64,000 nucleotides of DNA from Saccharospirillaceae bacterium (GTDB lineage: Bacteria > Pseudomonadota > Gammaproteobacteria > Pseudomonadales > Oceanobacteraceae), in NCBI GenBank assembly GCA_021208685.1, contig JAJOJJ010000027.1, positions 114,802-178,801 of the forward strand, given 5' to 3'. Every line of letters starts with the position of its first letter. Positions within the stretch are counted from its first letter, which is position 1. The notes below the pieces were generated by a model. The model saw nothing but the letters and a program-made list of their open reading frames with translations, was not told the origin of the DNA and ran no database searches. Below, piece by piece: positions 16,712-26,236 of the stretch. The translations under genes were made by a program, and so were the position numbers.

Positions 16712-17692
16712 TTATACCCGGCAAGCCAACAGCACCTGTTGCAGACCTGCCGCCGCCAACGGCTGTGTGTGCAGTAATTCCAGCCGGCTTTCGTCCGGCA
16801 AACGCGTTGGCATTTCGGTTAAGATGCCATCGCGCATATTCAGCACCAGCGGCCCTTCGTCAGTCAGTATAATACCTTTGGCACGTTGCACATCGAGGCT
16901 GTTGAGCCAGCCGCGCAAAGCCCGCGCCGAAAATACCCAGCCAGCGGTCATTAACCAACCAACGGAATAATAGCCCTGGCCCTGATTCTCCAGCAGACGC
17001 AGATCTTCGCCATCCGCCAGAGCCGCCTGCGGCGCCAGATCGTCACGGGCATGCTGGTGAGCATGGGCATGAGGGTGCAGTGCCAGACGTTGCGGTAAGC
17101 GCCCCTCACCACCCGCCAGTAATTCCAGCGGTATTTCGCCATTCATCACCCAGGCACTGGCTGTTTTGGCCGGTTCGGCGCGTTGCAGTAATTGTTCAAA
17201 GGCCATGCGGTCAGCGTCTGTTGCCAGATCGGTTTTATTCGCCACCAGCACATCCGCGAGCTGAATCTGATCCGCGAAGACGTCATTATCCAGATAGCGC
17301 GGATCGCTGAGATGACGCGGATCAAGCACGCACAGGCTGACGCCCGGTTGCAGAATATCGCGGTAATGTTCATTACTCAGGGTTTGCAGAATATTGCGCG
17401 GATGGCCCAGCCCGGTGGGTTCTATGATCAGCACATCCGGCTTTTCCCGTGCGATCAGCATATTCAGCCCAATCTGAAACGGCAGGCCGGAGACACAGCA
17501 TAAACAACCGCCAGGCACTTCTTTCACCACCGCACCCTGGCTGGCAAGAATGGCGCCGTCGACCCCGACTTCGCCAAACTCATTCACCAGCACCGCCCAC
17601 TTTTCATCGACCGGCTTTTGTTTCAGCAGGTGCAGAATGGCCGTTGTTTTACCAACGCCAAGGAAACCGGTAATCAGGTGGGTGCGGATCAT
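16712..17692 (-). CDS. CobW/COG0523-family metal chaperone GTPase (YjiA/ZigA-like)
   Basis: COG0523 GTPases insert or deliver metals to client proteins; several are induced by zinc starvation. The 326-residue protein has Walker A GFLGVGKTT (residues 9-17), the metal-binding GGCLCCVSG motif (Cys63 and Cys65-66), Walker B-like DVLIIEPTGLGHP, and the NKTD base-recognition motif (VANKTDLA). A histidine-rich run HPHAHAHQHARDD (about residue 207) could bind zinc. The C-terminal CobW domain includes GYYSVGWLMTAGWVFSARALRGWLNSLD. The 15-bp Zur-like palindrome 23 bases upstream supports a zinc-related role; the client protein is unknown. Confidence 0.88.
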   Translation of the reverse strand: MIRTHLITGFLGVGKTTAILHLLKQKPVDEKWAVLVNEFGEVGVDGAILASQGAVVKEVPGGCLCCVSGLPFQIGLNMLIAREKPDVLIIEPTGLGHPRNILQTLSNEHYRDILQPGVSLCVLDPRHLSDPRYLDNDVFADQIQLADVLVANKTDLATDADRMAFEQLLQRAEPAKTASAWVMNGEIPLELLAGGEGRLPQRLALHPHAHAHQHARDDLAPQAALADGEDLRLLENQGQGYYSVGWLMTAGWVFSARALRGWLNSLDVQRAKGIILTDEGPLVLNMRDGILTEMPTRLPDESRLELLHTQPLAAAGLQQVLLACRV

Positions 17693-17714
17693 GACAGACT
17701 CTCAGCTATAAATT

Positions 17715-17729
17715 TGTTACATAGTAACA
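17715..17729. promoter_or_regulatory. Zur-box-like palindrome upstream of the CobW-family gene
   Basis: TGTTACATAGTAACA is a perfect 6-3-6 dyad that matches 10 of the 14 defined positions of the TGTTATANTATAACA core of gammaproteobacterial Zur sites. It begins 23 bases before the ATG of the CobW-family gene. Zur repression under zinc sufficiency is the natural reading, by inference. Confidence 0.65.
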
Positions 17730-17747
17730 CTAACTCACACCGATTCG

Positions 17748-20246
17748 TCACTCCACCAATTCACGCAGCACCGTCAGCGGTGCGACCTTAACCGTGCGCC
17801 GCATCAGCCACATGCCCGGCAGCGCCAGCATGATTGCGGCCAGCGGAGGTAACCCTAACCACACCCAGCCCAGGCCACTGTATGGCAGCGACAACAATCC
17901 GCGATACAGGCCAAAACAAATCGCCTCCGCGCCAATCAGCGCCAGCAGCGAGGAAATAAAGCCAAGCAAAGCGAACTCGGCTAAATGCCCTCGACGCAGC
18001 ATCGCACGACCCGCGCCCAGAGTGCGCAATACCGCCCCTTCGCGCAGACGCTCCGGCAACGCGGCCACCAAGGACGACAACATCACCAGCAAGGCCGCTA
18101 CCAACACAAACAGAAGAATCAGCTCGACCGCCAGACTGACCTGCTCCAGCAAAGTCTGCACCTGCCCCAGCACCACCTGCATATCCAGCAGGGTAATGCC
18201 CGGGTACTGACGAATCAGCGCGGTCAGCTGTGCCTGCGACTCCGGCGGAACATAAAAGCTGGTGAGATAATTCGCCGGTAGCTGAGCCAGAACATCGGCA
18301 GAAAACATCATGTAGAAATTGGGCGTCATCGACCCCCAGTCAACACTGCGGATACTGCTGACCACGGCACTGAATTCCACCCCGCCAGCACTGAAAGTCA
18401 GGGTATCCCCCAGTCCAACACCCAGCCGCCCGGCCAGACGCTGCTCCAGCGATACCTGACCGCTTTCATCCAACAGTGCCTGCCAGCGGCCTTCTTCAAT
18501 GACATTGGAAGCGGGCAGCTGCTGATCCGACGTCAGCGCCAGATCGCGGTTAATCGCCGGATCATCGGCCACCGCCAGTTCCTGCACACTGACATCATTA
18601 ATACGCAGCAGTCGCCCCGGCACCATCGGGTACAGTTTCTGGCTTTCCAGTCCGGCGTCTTTCAGGGACTGACGGAACTCATCCACTTCATAAGGCTGAA
18701 TATTAATGGCGAACACATTGGGCGCATCGTCCGGCAGGCTCGCCTGCCAGTCGGCCAGCAGATCATTGCGCAGCGCGCCAATGACCAGCATCACCATCAT
18801 GGTCAGGGCAAAAGCGAGAATCTGCCCGGCACTCTGACGGCTGTTACGGCTCAGATGCTGCCAGGCAAAACGCCACATCAGCGGTAAATCACGCTGAGCC
18901 AGCAAGCGGCGCAGAGACTGAATCAGACCGTTCAGCGCCAGCAGCATAATCACCACCAGCAGGCTGCCACCGCCCATCATGCCCAGCGTCATGGGCAGAT
19001 CGCGGGTAAACAAAAACAGCAGCAGGGTCAGCGCCATTAACGCCAGAGAGGTAATCAGCCAGCCCGATAACGGCACCGGCTGCAGTTCACGGCGCAGCAC
19101 CCGCAGCGGCGTCACCCGCGCCAGCGGCAGCAAATAGGGCAACGCAAATCCCAGCAGGGTCAGCACACCGCTGCTGGCCCCCAGCAGCCAGGCCGACCAG
19201 GGCGCCGCCGGTAACGGCTGCGGCACCAGTTCACCCAGCACCGCCAGTAAGCCCGCCTGCAACAAGGCCGCCAGCGCCAGACCGGCCAGCGTTGCCACCA
19301 GCCCCAGCTGCAACAACTGCAAGGCGTAGATATTCCACACCTGCGCCCGCGCCAGACCAAAGGTGCGCATCAGCGCACTGATATCAAAATGGCGGCTGGC
19401 ATAACGCTGGGCACTGATCGCGACCGCAACACTGGCCAGCACGACGGCCAGCATGGCCGCTAAACCCAGATAACGCCGCGCCTTATCGAGGGCATTCGCC
19501 ATCGCCTGATTGCTGTCGGCCAGTGATTCAAATGTCTGATTGGGTGCCAGATCGCGAAACGTCCGCAGCTGCGCCAGCGCCTGTTCATCGCCGAGCAGCA
19601 ACAAGCGCCAGTTCAGACGACTGCCGGCGGCGGTTAACCCACTGCGGTCCAGATCGGCCCAGTTCATCATCAGGCGTGGCGACAGGTTATAAAAATTACC
19701 GCCGCGATCGCTCTCTTCAACGATGACCGCACTGAGGCGCAGGCGGGTCGTGCCCAGCTCCACCTCATCACCCAGCCGGGCATTAAGCAGCGCCAGCAGG
19801 CGCGGCTCCACCCAGGCTTCACCGGCCGCCGGACCTTGTGTCGCATCCAGTGTGACGGCGCTGTCGTCGGCTTGCTCCCGGATGCGCAGAATGCCGCGCA
19901 GCGGATAGCCTTTATCCACCGCTTTGATCGCCGCCAGTGACATATCATCGCCCTTCAGCACGACTGAGGGGAAGGTCAGCGTCTGGCTGGTGCTAAGCCC
20001 CAGCCGCTGCGCCTCTTCCTGCCAGGCCGGGTCAATTTTGCTGGTTGACTGCAGGCGCAGGTCAGCACCCAGCAAGTCGTTGGAACGCGACTGCATCGCC
20101 AGATCGAGACGGGCGCTGAACAGGGCGATTGCGGTGGTGGAGGTGACGGCAATCAGCAGGGCCGCAAGAATCAGCGTCAGCTCACCGCTGCGCGCTTCAC
20201 GCAGCAGCAGGCGCAGCGCCAGCAGCCATTGACGGTACAGCGTCAT
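17748..20246 (-). CDS. ybbP: FtsX-like ABC permease YbbP
   Basis: The 832-residue inner-membrane protein is the permease partner of YbbA. An N-terminal membrane helix (LTLILAALLIAVTSTTAIALFSARLDLAM) precedes a large periplasmic domain. Two FtsX-type blocks of membrane segments follow: LAAMLAVVLASVAVAISAQRYASRHFDISALMRTFG and, near the C-terminus, ILLFVLVAALLVMLSSLVAALPERLREGAVLRTLGAGRAMLRRG. About ten helices in all is the YbbP/MacB-class mechanotransmission topology. The ATG at 20246 overlaps the ybbA stop (ATGA), giving coupling; the ORF-track start at 20291 lies inside ybbA. The ybbA-ybbP pair divergent from tesA is the same arrangement as in E. coli. Substrate not established. Confidence 0.9.
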   Translation of the reverse strand: MTLYRQWLLALRLLLREARSGELTLILAALLIAVTSTTAIALFSARLDLAMQSRSNDLLGADLRLQSTSKIDPAWQEEAQRLGLSTSQTLTFPSVVLKGDDMSLAAIKAVDKGYPLRGILRIREQADDSAVTLDATQGPAAGEAWVEPRLLALLNARLGDEVELGTTRLRLSAVIVEESDRGGNFYNLSPRLMMNWADLDRSGLTAAGSRLNWRLLLLGDEQALAQLRTFRDLAPNQTFESLADSNQAMANALDKARRYLGLAAMLAVVLASVAVAISAQRYASRHFDISALMRTFGLARAQVWNIYALQLLQLGLVATLAGLALAALLQAGLLAVLGELVPQPLPAAPWSAWLLGASSGVLTLLGFALPYLLPLARVTPLRVLRRELQPVPLSGWLITSLALMALTLLLFLFTRDLPMTLGMMGGGSLLVVIMLLALNGLIQSLRRLLAQRDLPLMWRFAWQHLSRNSRQSAGQILAFALTMMVMLVIGALRNDLLADWQASLPDDAPNVFAINIQPYEVDEFRQSLKDAGLESQKLYPMVPGRLLRINDVSVQELAVADDPAINRDLALTSDQQLPASNVIEEGRWQALLDESGQVSLEQRLAGRLGVGLGDTLTFSAGGVEFSAVVSSIRSVDWGSMTPNFYMMFSADVLAQLPANYLTSFYVPPESQAQLTALIRQYPGITLLDMQVVLGQVQTLLEQVSLAVELILLFVLVAALLVMLSSLVAALPERLREGAVLRTLGAGRAMLRRGHLAEFALLGFISSLLALIGAEAICFGLYRGLLSLPYSGLGWVWLGLPPLAAIMLALPGMWLMRRTVKVAPLTVLRELVE

Positions 20247-20956
20247 AACGCCTCCAGCCGACCGGCGTTCATGTGCACCCGACGCTGGCAACGTTGCGCC
20301 AGACGTTCATCATGAGTCACCAGCACCAGCGTGGTGCCACCGGCCTGATTCAGCTCAAACAACAGATCTTCGATCTGCGCGCCGGTTGTGCGGTCGAGAT
20401 TACCGGTGGGTTCATCGGCAAACAGAATCGCAGGCTTACCGGCAAAGGCGCGGGCAATGGCAACCCGTTGCTGCTCGCCGCCGGACAATTGCGCCGGGTA
20501 GTGCAGCTGCCGCTCGCCCAGCCCCACCTGCGTCAGCAGTTGCCGGGCTTCGTCACGGGCGTTACGCACACCACGGATCTCCAGCGGCAGCATCACGTTT
20601 TCCAATGCGGTCAGGCCCGGCAGCAGCTGAAAGTTCTGGAACACAAAGCTGACACCCTGCGCACGCACCGCCGCACGCTGGTCTTCGTCCAGCGCCCCCA
20701 GCTCATGTCCGAGCAGCTCAACACGGCCTGTGGTGGGTAAATCCAGCCCGGCCATAATCCCCAGCAGGGTTGATTTGCCGCTGCCGGAAGCGCCGACAAT
20801 GGCCACACTCTCACCCGACTTGATCTCAATATTCACAGCCTGCAAGATGGTCAGCCGCTGGGCGCCGGTATCCACCACTTTGCCCAGCTGCTGAATACGG
20901 AGAGAGAAACCGGTGTCTGCTTTTTTACTGTCTGCTTCAGTTATCTGCCGAGCCAT
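20243..20956 (-). CDS. ybbA: ABC transporter ATP-binding protein YbbA (LolD/MacB type)
   Basis: The ATPase of the YbbAP complex. The 237-residue form has Walker [10 protein letters not shown], the Q-loop [26 protein letters not shown], signature [19 protein letters not shown], Walker [14 protein letters not shown] and H-loop LVTHDERLA. The FQ-x-F-x-L-L-P block and TGNLD are typical of the MacB/LolD/YbbA group. The ATG at 20956 overlaps, on the opposite strand, the ATG proposed for tesA. No strong ribosome-binding site is visible for it, and an ATG at 21034 would run deep into tesA, so the start is uncertain. Confidence 0.88.
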   Translation of the reverse strand: MARQITEADSKKADTGFSLRIQQLGKVVDTGAQRLTILQAVNIEIKSGESVAIVGASGSGKSTLLGIMAGLDLPTTGRVELLGHELGALDEDQRAAVRAQGVSFVFQNFQLLPGLTALENVMLPLEIRGVRNARDEARQLLTQVGLGERQLHYPAQLSGGEQQRVAIARAFAGKPAILFADEPTGNLDRTTGAQIEDLLFELNQAGGTTLVLVTHDERLAQRCQRRVHMNAGRLEAL

Positions 20957-21617
20957 GCTCAGGCTGCTTACGCCATTGTTGGTCAAAGTACGTCTTCCTT
21001 TGCCGCTGTTAATACTGTTGGCTCTGCCCGTCATTGCTCAGGCAGAGCCGAAGATTCTGATTGTCGGAGACAGCATTAGTGCCGGATTTGGCGTGCCGGT
21101 GCAACAGGGGTGGGTCGCTTTATTACAGGATACCCTGCAACAACGCGTTCCCGGCGTACAGGTGGTGAATGCCAGCATCAGCGGCGACACCACGGGCGGT
21201 GGCCTGACCCGCCTGCCTGCACTGCTGCAGCAACATCAGCCGGATCTGACCATTATCGAGCTGGGGGGCAATGATGGTCTGCGGGGGATTCCGGTAGGCG
21301 TCATCGAACAGAACCTGCAGCGCATGATCATACTTTCCAATCAGGCAAACAGCGACGTTCTCTTACTCGGCATGCAGATTCCGCCTAACTATGGTGCGCG
21401 ATATGCCAGTGCTTTCCATGGCGTATTTGCAACGCTGGCAACGCGACACAACACTCTGCTGCTGCCATTTCTGCTCGATGGCATCGCCACCAGACCAGAA
21501 CTGATGCAGGCCGATGGCATTCACCCGACCAGCGCCGCACAACCGCTGATGCGCGATGCGGTGCTGGAGGTACTGAACGCCTGGCTGGAACCGCGCCTGA
21601 GCAACAACGCCGACTGA
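20955..21617 (+). CDS. tesA: Periplasmic multifunctional esterase/acyl-CoA thioesterase TesA
   Basis: TesA is an SGNH-fold hydrolase acting on acyl thioesters, lysophospholipids and esters in the periplasm. The 220-residue form has a signal peptide (LPLPLLILLALPVIAQA, cleavage near residue 30). It is followed by block I ILIVGDSISAGFG (Ser40), block III ELGGNDGLRG (Gly/Asn oxyanion) and block V ADGIHPTSAAQPLM (Asp-His of the triad). The ATG at 20955 gives a normal signal peptide; the ORF-track start at 20913 adds 14 residues that overlap ybbA. The start codons of tesA and ybbA overlap on opposite strands, so their promoters probably lie within each other's coding regions. Confidence 0.92.
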   Translation: MLRLLTPLLVKVRLPLPLLILLALPVIAQAEPKILIVGDSISAGFGVPVQQGWVALLQDTLQQRVPGVQVVNASISGDTTGGGLTRLPALLQQHQPDLTIIELGGNDGLRGIPVGVIEQNLQRMIILSNQANSDVLLLGMQIPPNYGARYASAFHGVFATLATRHNTLLLPFLLDGIATRPELMQADGIHPTSAAQPLMRDAVLEVLNAWLEPRLSNNAD

Positions 21618-21683
21618 CTTCTATACTCCACTCCTGAGGGGTCAGCCTGCATTTTCAGGCGCTCCGGGTAGCAGGGATAGAGT

Positions 21684-24365
21684 ATGTTCAACCGTATCAG
21701 GCACACACTGAAGGCCATACCGCTGCATCATATCCGCTTGATGTCGGGCGCTTTGCTGTTTGCCGCACTGCTTCTGCTTTACCTGTTTGGCAGCTGGGAG
21801 ACCAACCGCCAGCGAACCCTGACTCAGCTCGAAGCACTGGTTGCCTTAGCCCAAAGCAATACCCGGCTGCTGCAACAGCAACTTCAGCACCAGCTCGCGG
21901 ATCTGCAAACCGATCTGCAGAATCAGCCAGCAGCCGTCGATGGCTTGCAGTGGTTACGCCAGACTCAACAGCCAGGGCCAGCGTTCAGCCATATTGCAAT
22001 GTACGACATCAGCGGCAAGCGGCTTGCCAGTTCCTTTGACAATAACAGCCTGCAGCAAGCCCCACCCGATCTCAGTACCGCAGACCTGGCCCTGTTACGG
22101 GCCCATCAGCCGCGTTTTGTCAGCACCGCTGAAATCAACAAGGGACATTATCTGCCTTACTGCATGCTGATGAAGCAGCAACAGAACAGCCTGATCGTCT
22201 GTCTGCTGACCTCAACCAGCAGCAATGGTTTGCAATGGCAGGCTGCCGGCAGTCTGGAGCATTCCGCGCAGCGCATTATCAACAGCGATGGCGTACTACT
22301 GCTGGCCTCACCACTGCCGGTCAGCCGCCAGCCGATTCTGGGAAAGCGCATCAGTCCGCGGCAGTTCGAAAACCTGAATCTGAACACAGCGGCCTATCGC
22401 GACAACACCATCCGCCATTTCTCCAACCAGACGGAGTTTGATGGTGTTAAGCGCCTGGGGGTTGTCAGTTTTGATGCTCAACTGCAATTACTGCAAATTG
22501 TTTCTCTGCCCATGGCTGCCCTGCTGCGCCTGTGGCTGGAGGATATTATCTGGCCCATGGTGTTTCTGCTGGTGTTGCTGGCTGGTAACTGGCAACTCTA
22601 CCGATACTTACGCAGCAATGCGCAGCAAAAAGAAGCTCGTTACTCGCAGGAAACACGGGCATTAAGCGAAAAAGAGAACATCATCAATATGCTGATGAGC
22701 AATATTCCGGGCAGCATCTATCAGATAAGTCTGCCGGAGCATTTGCTGAATTTTATTACCCATGGTGACCTGCAGATCACCGCAGGTGACGACAACAATC
22801 ACAGCGGACGTCAAAGTCTGCTTACTTATATTCATCCCGATGACCAGGAGCGATATCTGCAGGAAATTGATATCCACAGCAAAAGCAGAACGCCCTATAA
22901 AATCACCTACCGGGTGCGCACCCGGCGACACGAGTTAAAATGGGTTATGGACCGGGGTCAGGTGTTATTTAAGGAACAACAACCCTGCCGTCTTGAAGGT
23001 CTGCTGATTGACATCACAGACCATACATTATCGCAACAGCATGTCGAATATCTGGCTACGCGGGACCCATTAACCGAACTGATTAATCGCTATTATTTTA
23101 ACGACGAATTAATTAACAGCATTGAACGTCTGCAGTCCGGACATGGCAGAATTGCCCTGCTGTTTATTGACCTTGATCGCTTTAAAACCGTCAATGATTC
23201 GCTTGGTCATCAGGTCGGAGACCGTTTACTGAAACTGGTCGCTGACCGCCTGCGCCACCTGATTGATCCACAGCATATGATCGCCCGGCTGGGTGGCGAT
23301 GAATTTATCGTGATGATGAACGATCCGGAAAGTTCGCAGGAGATTGAGCAGCTGGCGGAAAAAATCATCAACAAAGTAAGCCAGACGTTTACACTGGATC
23401 ACTACAAATTATCCACCAGCTGCAGCATTGGTATCAGCGTCTGTCCGGATGATTCCAAAGAATCTTACATATTAATGCGTAATGCCGATACCGCGATGTA
23501 TCAGGCCAAATCCCGCGGCGGAAATTGCTATCAGTTTTATACCGAAGAAATGAACCAGAAAGCCAACTCACGCCTGACGCTGGAAAACGAACTGCGCCGT
23601 GCGGTAAAAAATCAGGAATTTGCGCTGTACTATCAGCCTCAGGTCAGCACCTCTGATAACAAACTGCTGGGGGCAGAAGCATTAATCCGCTGGATACATC
23701 CAACCGCAGGCATCGTATCTCCTGCTGATTTTATTCCTGTCGCAGAAGAAACAGGACTGATACGGGAAATTGGTGACTGGGCCTTAATGGAAGCCTGTAA
23801 ACAATTCCACGAATGGAATAAAGCCTTCTCGCGCGAGCTGACTATTTCCGTGAACGTATCCGTGCGCCAGCTGGATGATGCATTTGTACTGCGCACTCAG
23901 GAAATATTAAATATCAGCGGTCTTGATCCAAAACATCTGGAACTGGAAATCACCGAAAGCCTGCTGCTGGATAATGTTCAGGAAAATCTGAGAATTCTCG
24001 ACAACATCGACAAACTGGGAGTGCGCTTTGCCATGGATGATTTCGGTACCGGTTATTCATCCCTGAGCTATCTGAAACAATTTCCCATCAGCAAGCTGAA
24101 AATTGACCGGGCCTTTATCAACGAAATTAATAATGATCCGGAAGACGAAGCCATTGTCCGCGCCATTATTGCCCTGGCGAAAACACTGAGACTGGATCTG
24201 GTGGCTGAAGGCGTGGAAAACCATCAGCAACTGGCATTACTGCAAGCACTGGCGTGTGACAGTTATCAGGGATACTATTTCAGCAAACCGGTTCCGGCAG
24301 ATGTTTTCCGTGAGTGTTATCTGCAACAGAACCCGCCACAGCAGAAATCCCTGCCGCAACCATAA
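21684..24365 (+). CDS. Membrane PAS-GGDEF-EAL cyclic-di-GMP protein
   Basis: An 893-residue protein. A membrane helix (about residues 17-37), a periplasmic sensor region and a second helix (IIWPMVFLLVLLAGNWQLY, near 288-306) precede a PAS domain (SNIPGSIYQISLPEHLLNFITHGDL...HELKWVMDRGQVLFKEQQPCRLEGLLIDITD). A GGDEF domain with intact active site RLGGDEFIVMM (about residue 534) and an EAL domain with AEALIRWIHP (about 662) follow. Downstream EAL residues are present: ELEITESLLL, MDDFGTGYSSLSYLKQFPISKLKIDRAFI and LVAEGVENHQQLALLQ. Both diguanylate cyclase and phosphodiesterase sites look intact, so net activity cannot be predicted. RBS-like GGGATAGAG precedes the ATG. Confidence 0.9.
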   Translation: MFNRIRHTLKAIPLHHIRLMSGALLFAALLLLYLFGSWETNRQRTLTQLEALVALAQSNTRLLQQQLQHQLADLQTDLQNQPAAVDGLQWLRQTQQPGPAFSHIAMYDISGKRLASSFDNNSLQQAPPDLSTADLALLRAHQPRFVSTAEINKGHYLPYCMLMKQQQNSLIVCLLTSTSSNGLQWQAAGSLEHSAQRIINSDGVLLLASPLPVSRQPILGKRISPRQFENLNLNTAAYRDNTIRHFSNQTEFDGVKRLGVVSFDAQLQLLQIVSLPMAALLRLWLEDIIWPMVFLLVLLAGNWQLYRYLRSNAQQKEARYSQETRALSEKENIINMLMSNIPGSIYQISLPEHLLNFITHGDLQITAGDDNNHSGRQSLLTYIHPDDQERYLQEIDIHSKSRTPYKITYRVRTRRHELKWVMDRGQVLFKEQQPCRLEGLLIDITDHTLSQQHVEYLATRDPLTELINRYYFNDELINSIERLQSGHGRIALLFIDLDRFKTVNDSLGHQVGDRLLKLVADRLRHLIDPQHMIARLGGDEFIVMMNDPESSQEIEQLAEKIINKVSQTFTLDHYKLSTSCSIGISVCPDDSKESYILMRNADTAMYQAKSRGGNCYQFYTEEMNQKANSRLTLENELRRAVKNQEFALYYQPQVSTSDNKLLGAEALIRWIHPTAGIVSPADFIPVAEETGLIREIGDWALMEACKQFHEWNKAFSRELTISVNVSVRQLDDAFVLRTQEILNISGLDPKHLELEITESLLLDNVQENLRILDNIDKLGVRFAMDDFGTGYSSLSYLKQFPISKLKIDRAFINEINNDPEDEAIVRAIIALAKTLRLDLVAEGVENHQQLALLQALACDSYQGYYFSKPVPADVFRECYLQQNPPQQKSLPQP

Positions 24366-24433
24366 ATACTCCCTGCCGGATACAATGTCCGTCAGCGGCA
24401 AGCCGTTTCAGTCATCACGATGAGAATTCCTGT

Positions 24434-25261
24434 ATGGATCAGCACCAGATCAGCAACCAGAGGCTGTACGATACGGCCCTGCAACTCGCGCGTCAGGCCG
24501 GGGAAGCCATTTCCCGGCAGCGGCATCAGCTGGATATTCAGTTTAAACAGGGAACCGAGCTGGTGACGCAAGCCGATGTCGCCGCGGATCAGATCATACG
24601 TGATGGCATTCTCGCCCGCTTTCCGCACCATCAGATTCTGTCTGAAGAACTGAGCCCGGATCATCCGACCGACAGCGAGCATCTGTGGATTATCGACCCG
24701 ATTGATGGCACCGTAAATTACGCTCACCTGCACCCACAGGTGGCGATTTCGATTGCCTACTATCACCACGGCGAAGCGCAGGTGGCCGTCGTGCACAATC
24801 CGTTTATGGGCGAAACATTCAGTGCGATTCACGGTCTCGGAGCCAGGCTGAATGAACGCCCCATTCACTGTGCCGCAACACAGGATATGCGCCGCGCCTT
24901 AATCGCCACCGGCTTTCCTTATGAAAAGCACGACATTCCCAGACTCATGCAACGTCTGCAGGCAGTACTGACACAATGCGCGGATATGCGCCGTCTCGGT
25001 TCGGCCGCGCTCGATATTTGCTGGGTAGCCTGTGGTCGTCTGGATGGTTATTACGAAACGGTCAAACCCTGGGATTTTGCCGCCGCGCAATTAATTGCCC
25101 GCGAAGCCGGCGTGCAGTTTGGGCACATTCATCCACTGGCAGAAGGGTTGAACCCACAACTGATCGGGGAAAATATTCTTCTGGCGGTACCCGCATTATT
25201 CAGCCCATTGCAGCAATTACTGCAACAGGCCGATGCCTTATTCGACCGCCAGAAGGGTTAA
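24434..25261 (+). CDS. Inositol monophosphatase family protein
   Basis: The 275-residue protein belongs to the Mg2+-dependent IMPase family (SuhB, HisN, CysQ). It shows GTELVTQADVAADQIIRDGI, ILSEELSP (metal-binding Glu), the central motif WIIDPIDGTVNYAHLHPQVAISIAYY (DPIDGT metal site), and RRLGSAALDICWVACGRLDGYYE...PWDFAAAQLIAREAGV (C-terminal W-D metal ligand). All catalytic acids appear present. The ATG at 24434 begins a normal-length family protein; the ORF-track start at 24314 lies within the GGDEF gene. SuhB-like inositol phosphatase and histidinol-phosphatase are both possible. The 3' end overlaps the convergent foldase gene by 24 bases. Confidence 0.88.
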   Translation: MDQHQISNQRLYDTALQLARQAGEAISRQRHQLDIQFKQGTELVTQADVAADQIIRDGILARFPHHQILSEELSPDHPTDSEHLWIIDPIDGTVNYAHLHPQVAISIAYYHHGEAQVAVVHNPFMGETFSAIHGLGARLNERPIHCAATQDMRRALIATGFPYEKHDIPRLMQRLQAVLTQCADMRRLGSAALDICWVACGRLDGYYETVKPWDFAAAQLIAREAGVQFGHIHPLAEGLNPQLIGENILLAVPALFSPLQQLLQQADALFDRQKG

Positions 25262-26233
25262 GGCAGCGCTCAGGCGCTTTTGCTCGGCTTCGGAAAAATG
25301 CCGGCTGCGGTAGGTATTCAGCAGTAACTCACGGTCCTGATTCGCCAATCCCTGTAGGGCCAGAGAATCACGGTATTGCTGGTAATCGTGCAGTCTTTGC
25401 TGCCATTGCTGTTGCTGCTGATCGGCTTTTGCCAGCCGCTCTGCGGCCTCTTTGCCAAACTGCTGTTCACGCCAATGCTGAAGATCGGCCACGGATGAGC
25501 CCTGCTCACGCAGTTGCTGTTCCCGCTGTTGCAACGTCAGTATCTGCCGCGTTTCTGCCCGCATCTGCTGCAATTCTTGCGGCAGGCTGCTGTCGAGCGC
25601 TGCCAGCTGCGCCTCATCTGCGCCCTGTGCGCGCAATTGCTGACGCGCCAGTGTGTAGTTATCCATGACCTCATCTGCGTGAAAAAACGCTTCAACCACC
25701 GGCGGCTCAAGCCATTCACGACGCAAACGCTGCTGCCAGGCAACCCGTGCGGCCAGTTCATCCATTCCGGACTGTCCGATCCGCTTTTCGGCCTCACGGT
25801 CGTAATCGCCCAATGCCGCCAGATAGCCCAGATAGTTATCCAGAAGGTTCCCGGCCTGCGAGCGCCCGGGTTCTGTCAAACCGGCAATCTGACTGCGCAT
25901 GATCAGCAGCAGTTCATCAAGCGGCACTTCACCCTGCGCCGACAGATAAAAATCCATCCAGTGACGCAGCTGTATATCAATAACCAGCTGTCCACGGTGA
26001 TCGGTGCGCAGATAACCATCCACACTGGCACCGCGGAAGGTCATCAGCGTTGTGACATCTGGATGCCCCGCCGGCGTTGCCGCACGCGGCTCATTGACGG
26101 AAGACTCCGGGGCGGAAACAGCGGGCTGGTCATGCGCCCGCTGCACCAGATCACCGCCCTGCCAGAAAGACGCCAGCAGGACGACAGCCACTGCCGACAG
26201 TGTTAAGCCTGATACACCGTGACGCGGCTTCAT
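25238..26233 (-). CDS. lif: Lipase-specific foldase (lipase chaperone) LifO
   Basis: Lif is a membrane-anchored steric chaperone that folds the neighbouring secreted lipase in the periplasm. The 331-residue protein has an N-terminal anchor (LTLSAVAVVLLASFWQGGDLV), a variable linker, then TTLMTFRGASVDGYLRTDHRGQLVIDIQLRHWMDFYLSAQGEVPLDELL. RHWMDFYLSA matches the foldase motif R-x-x-F/M-D-Y/F-F/L-L-S-A. The rest is long Gln- and Glu-rich helices (QILTLQQREQQLREQGSSVADLQHWREQQFGKEAAERL), as in the headphone-shaped Lif fold. It starts three bases after the lipase stop. Length fits the family (about 320-350). Confidence 0.93.
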   Translation of the reverse strand: MKPRHGVSGLTLSAVAVVLLASFWQGGDLVQRAHDQPAVSAPESSVNEPRAATPAGHPDVTTLMTFRGASVDGYLRTDHRGQLVIDIQLRHWMDFYLSAQGEVPLDELLLIMRSQIAGLTEPGRSQAGNLLDNYLGYLAALGDYDREAEKRIGQSGMDELAARVAWQQRLRREWLEPPVVEAFFHADEVMDNYTLARQQLRAQGADEAQLAALDSSLPQELQQMRAETRQILTLQQREQQLREQGSSVADLQHWREQQFGKEAAERLAKADQQQQQWQQRLHDYQQYRDSLALQGLANQDRELLLNTYRSRHFSEAEQKRLSAALTLLAVE

Positions 26234-26236
26234 GAT

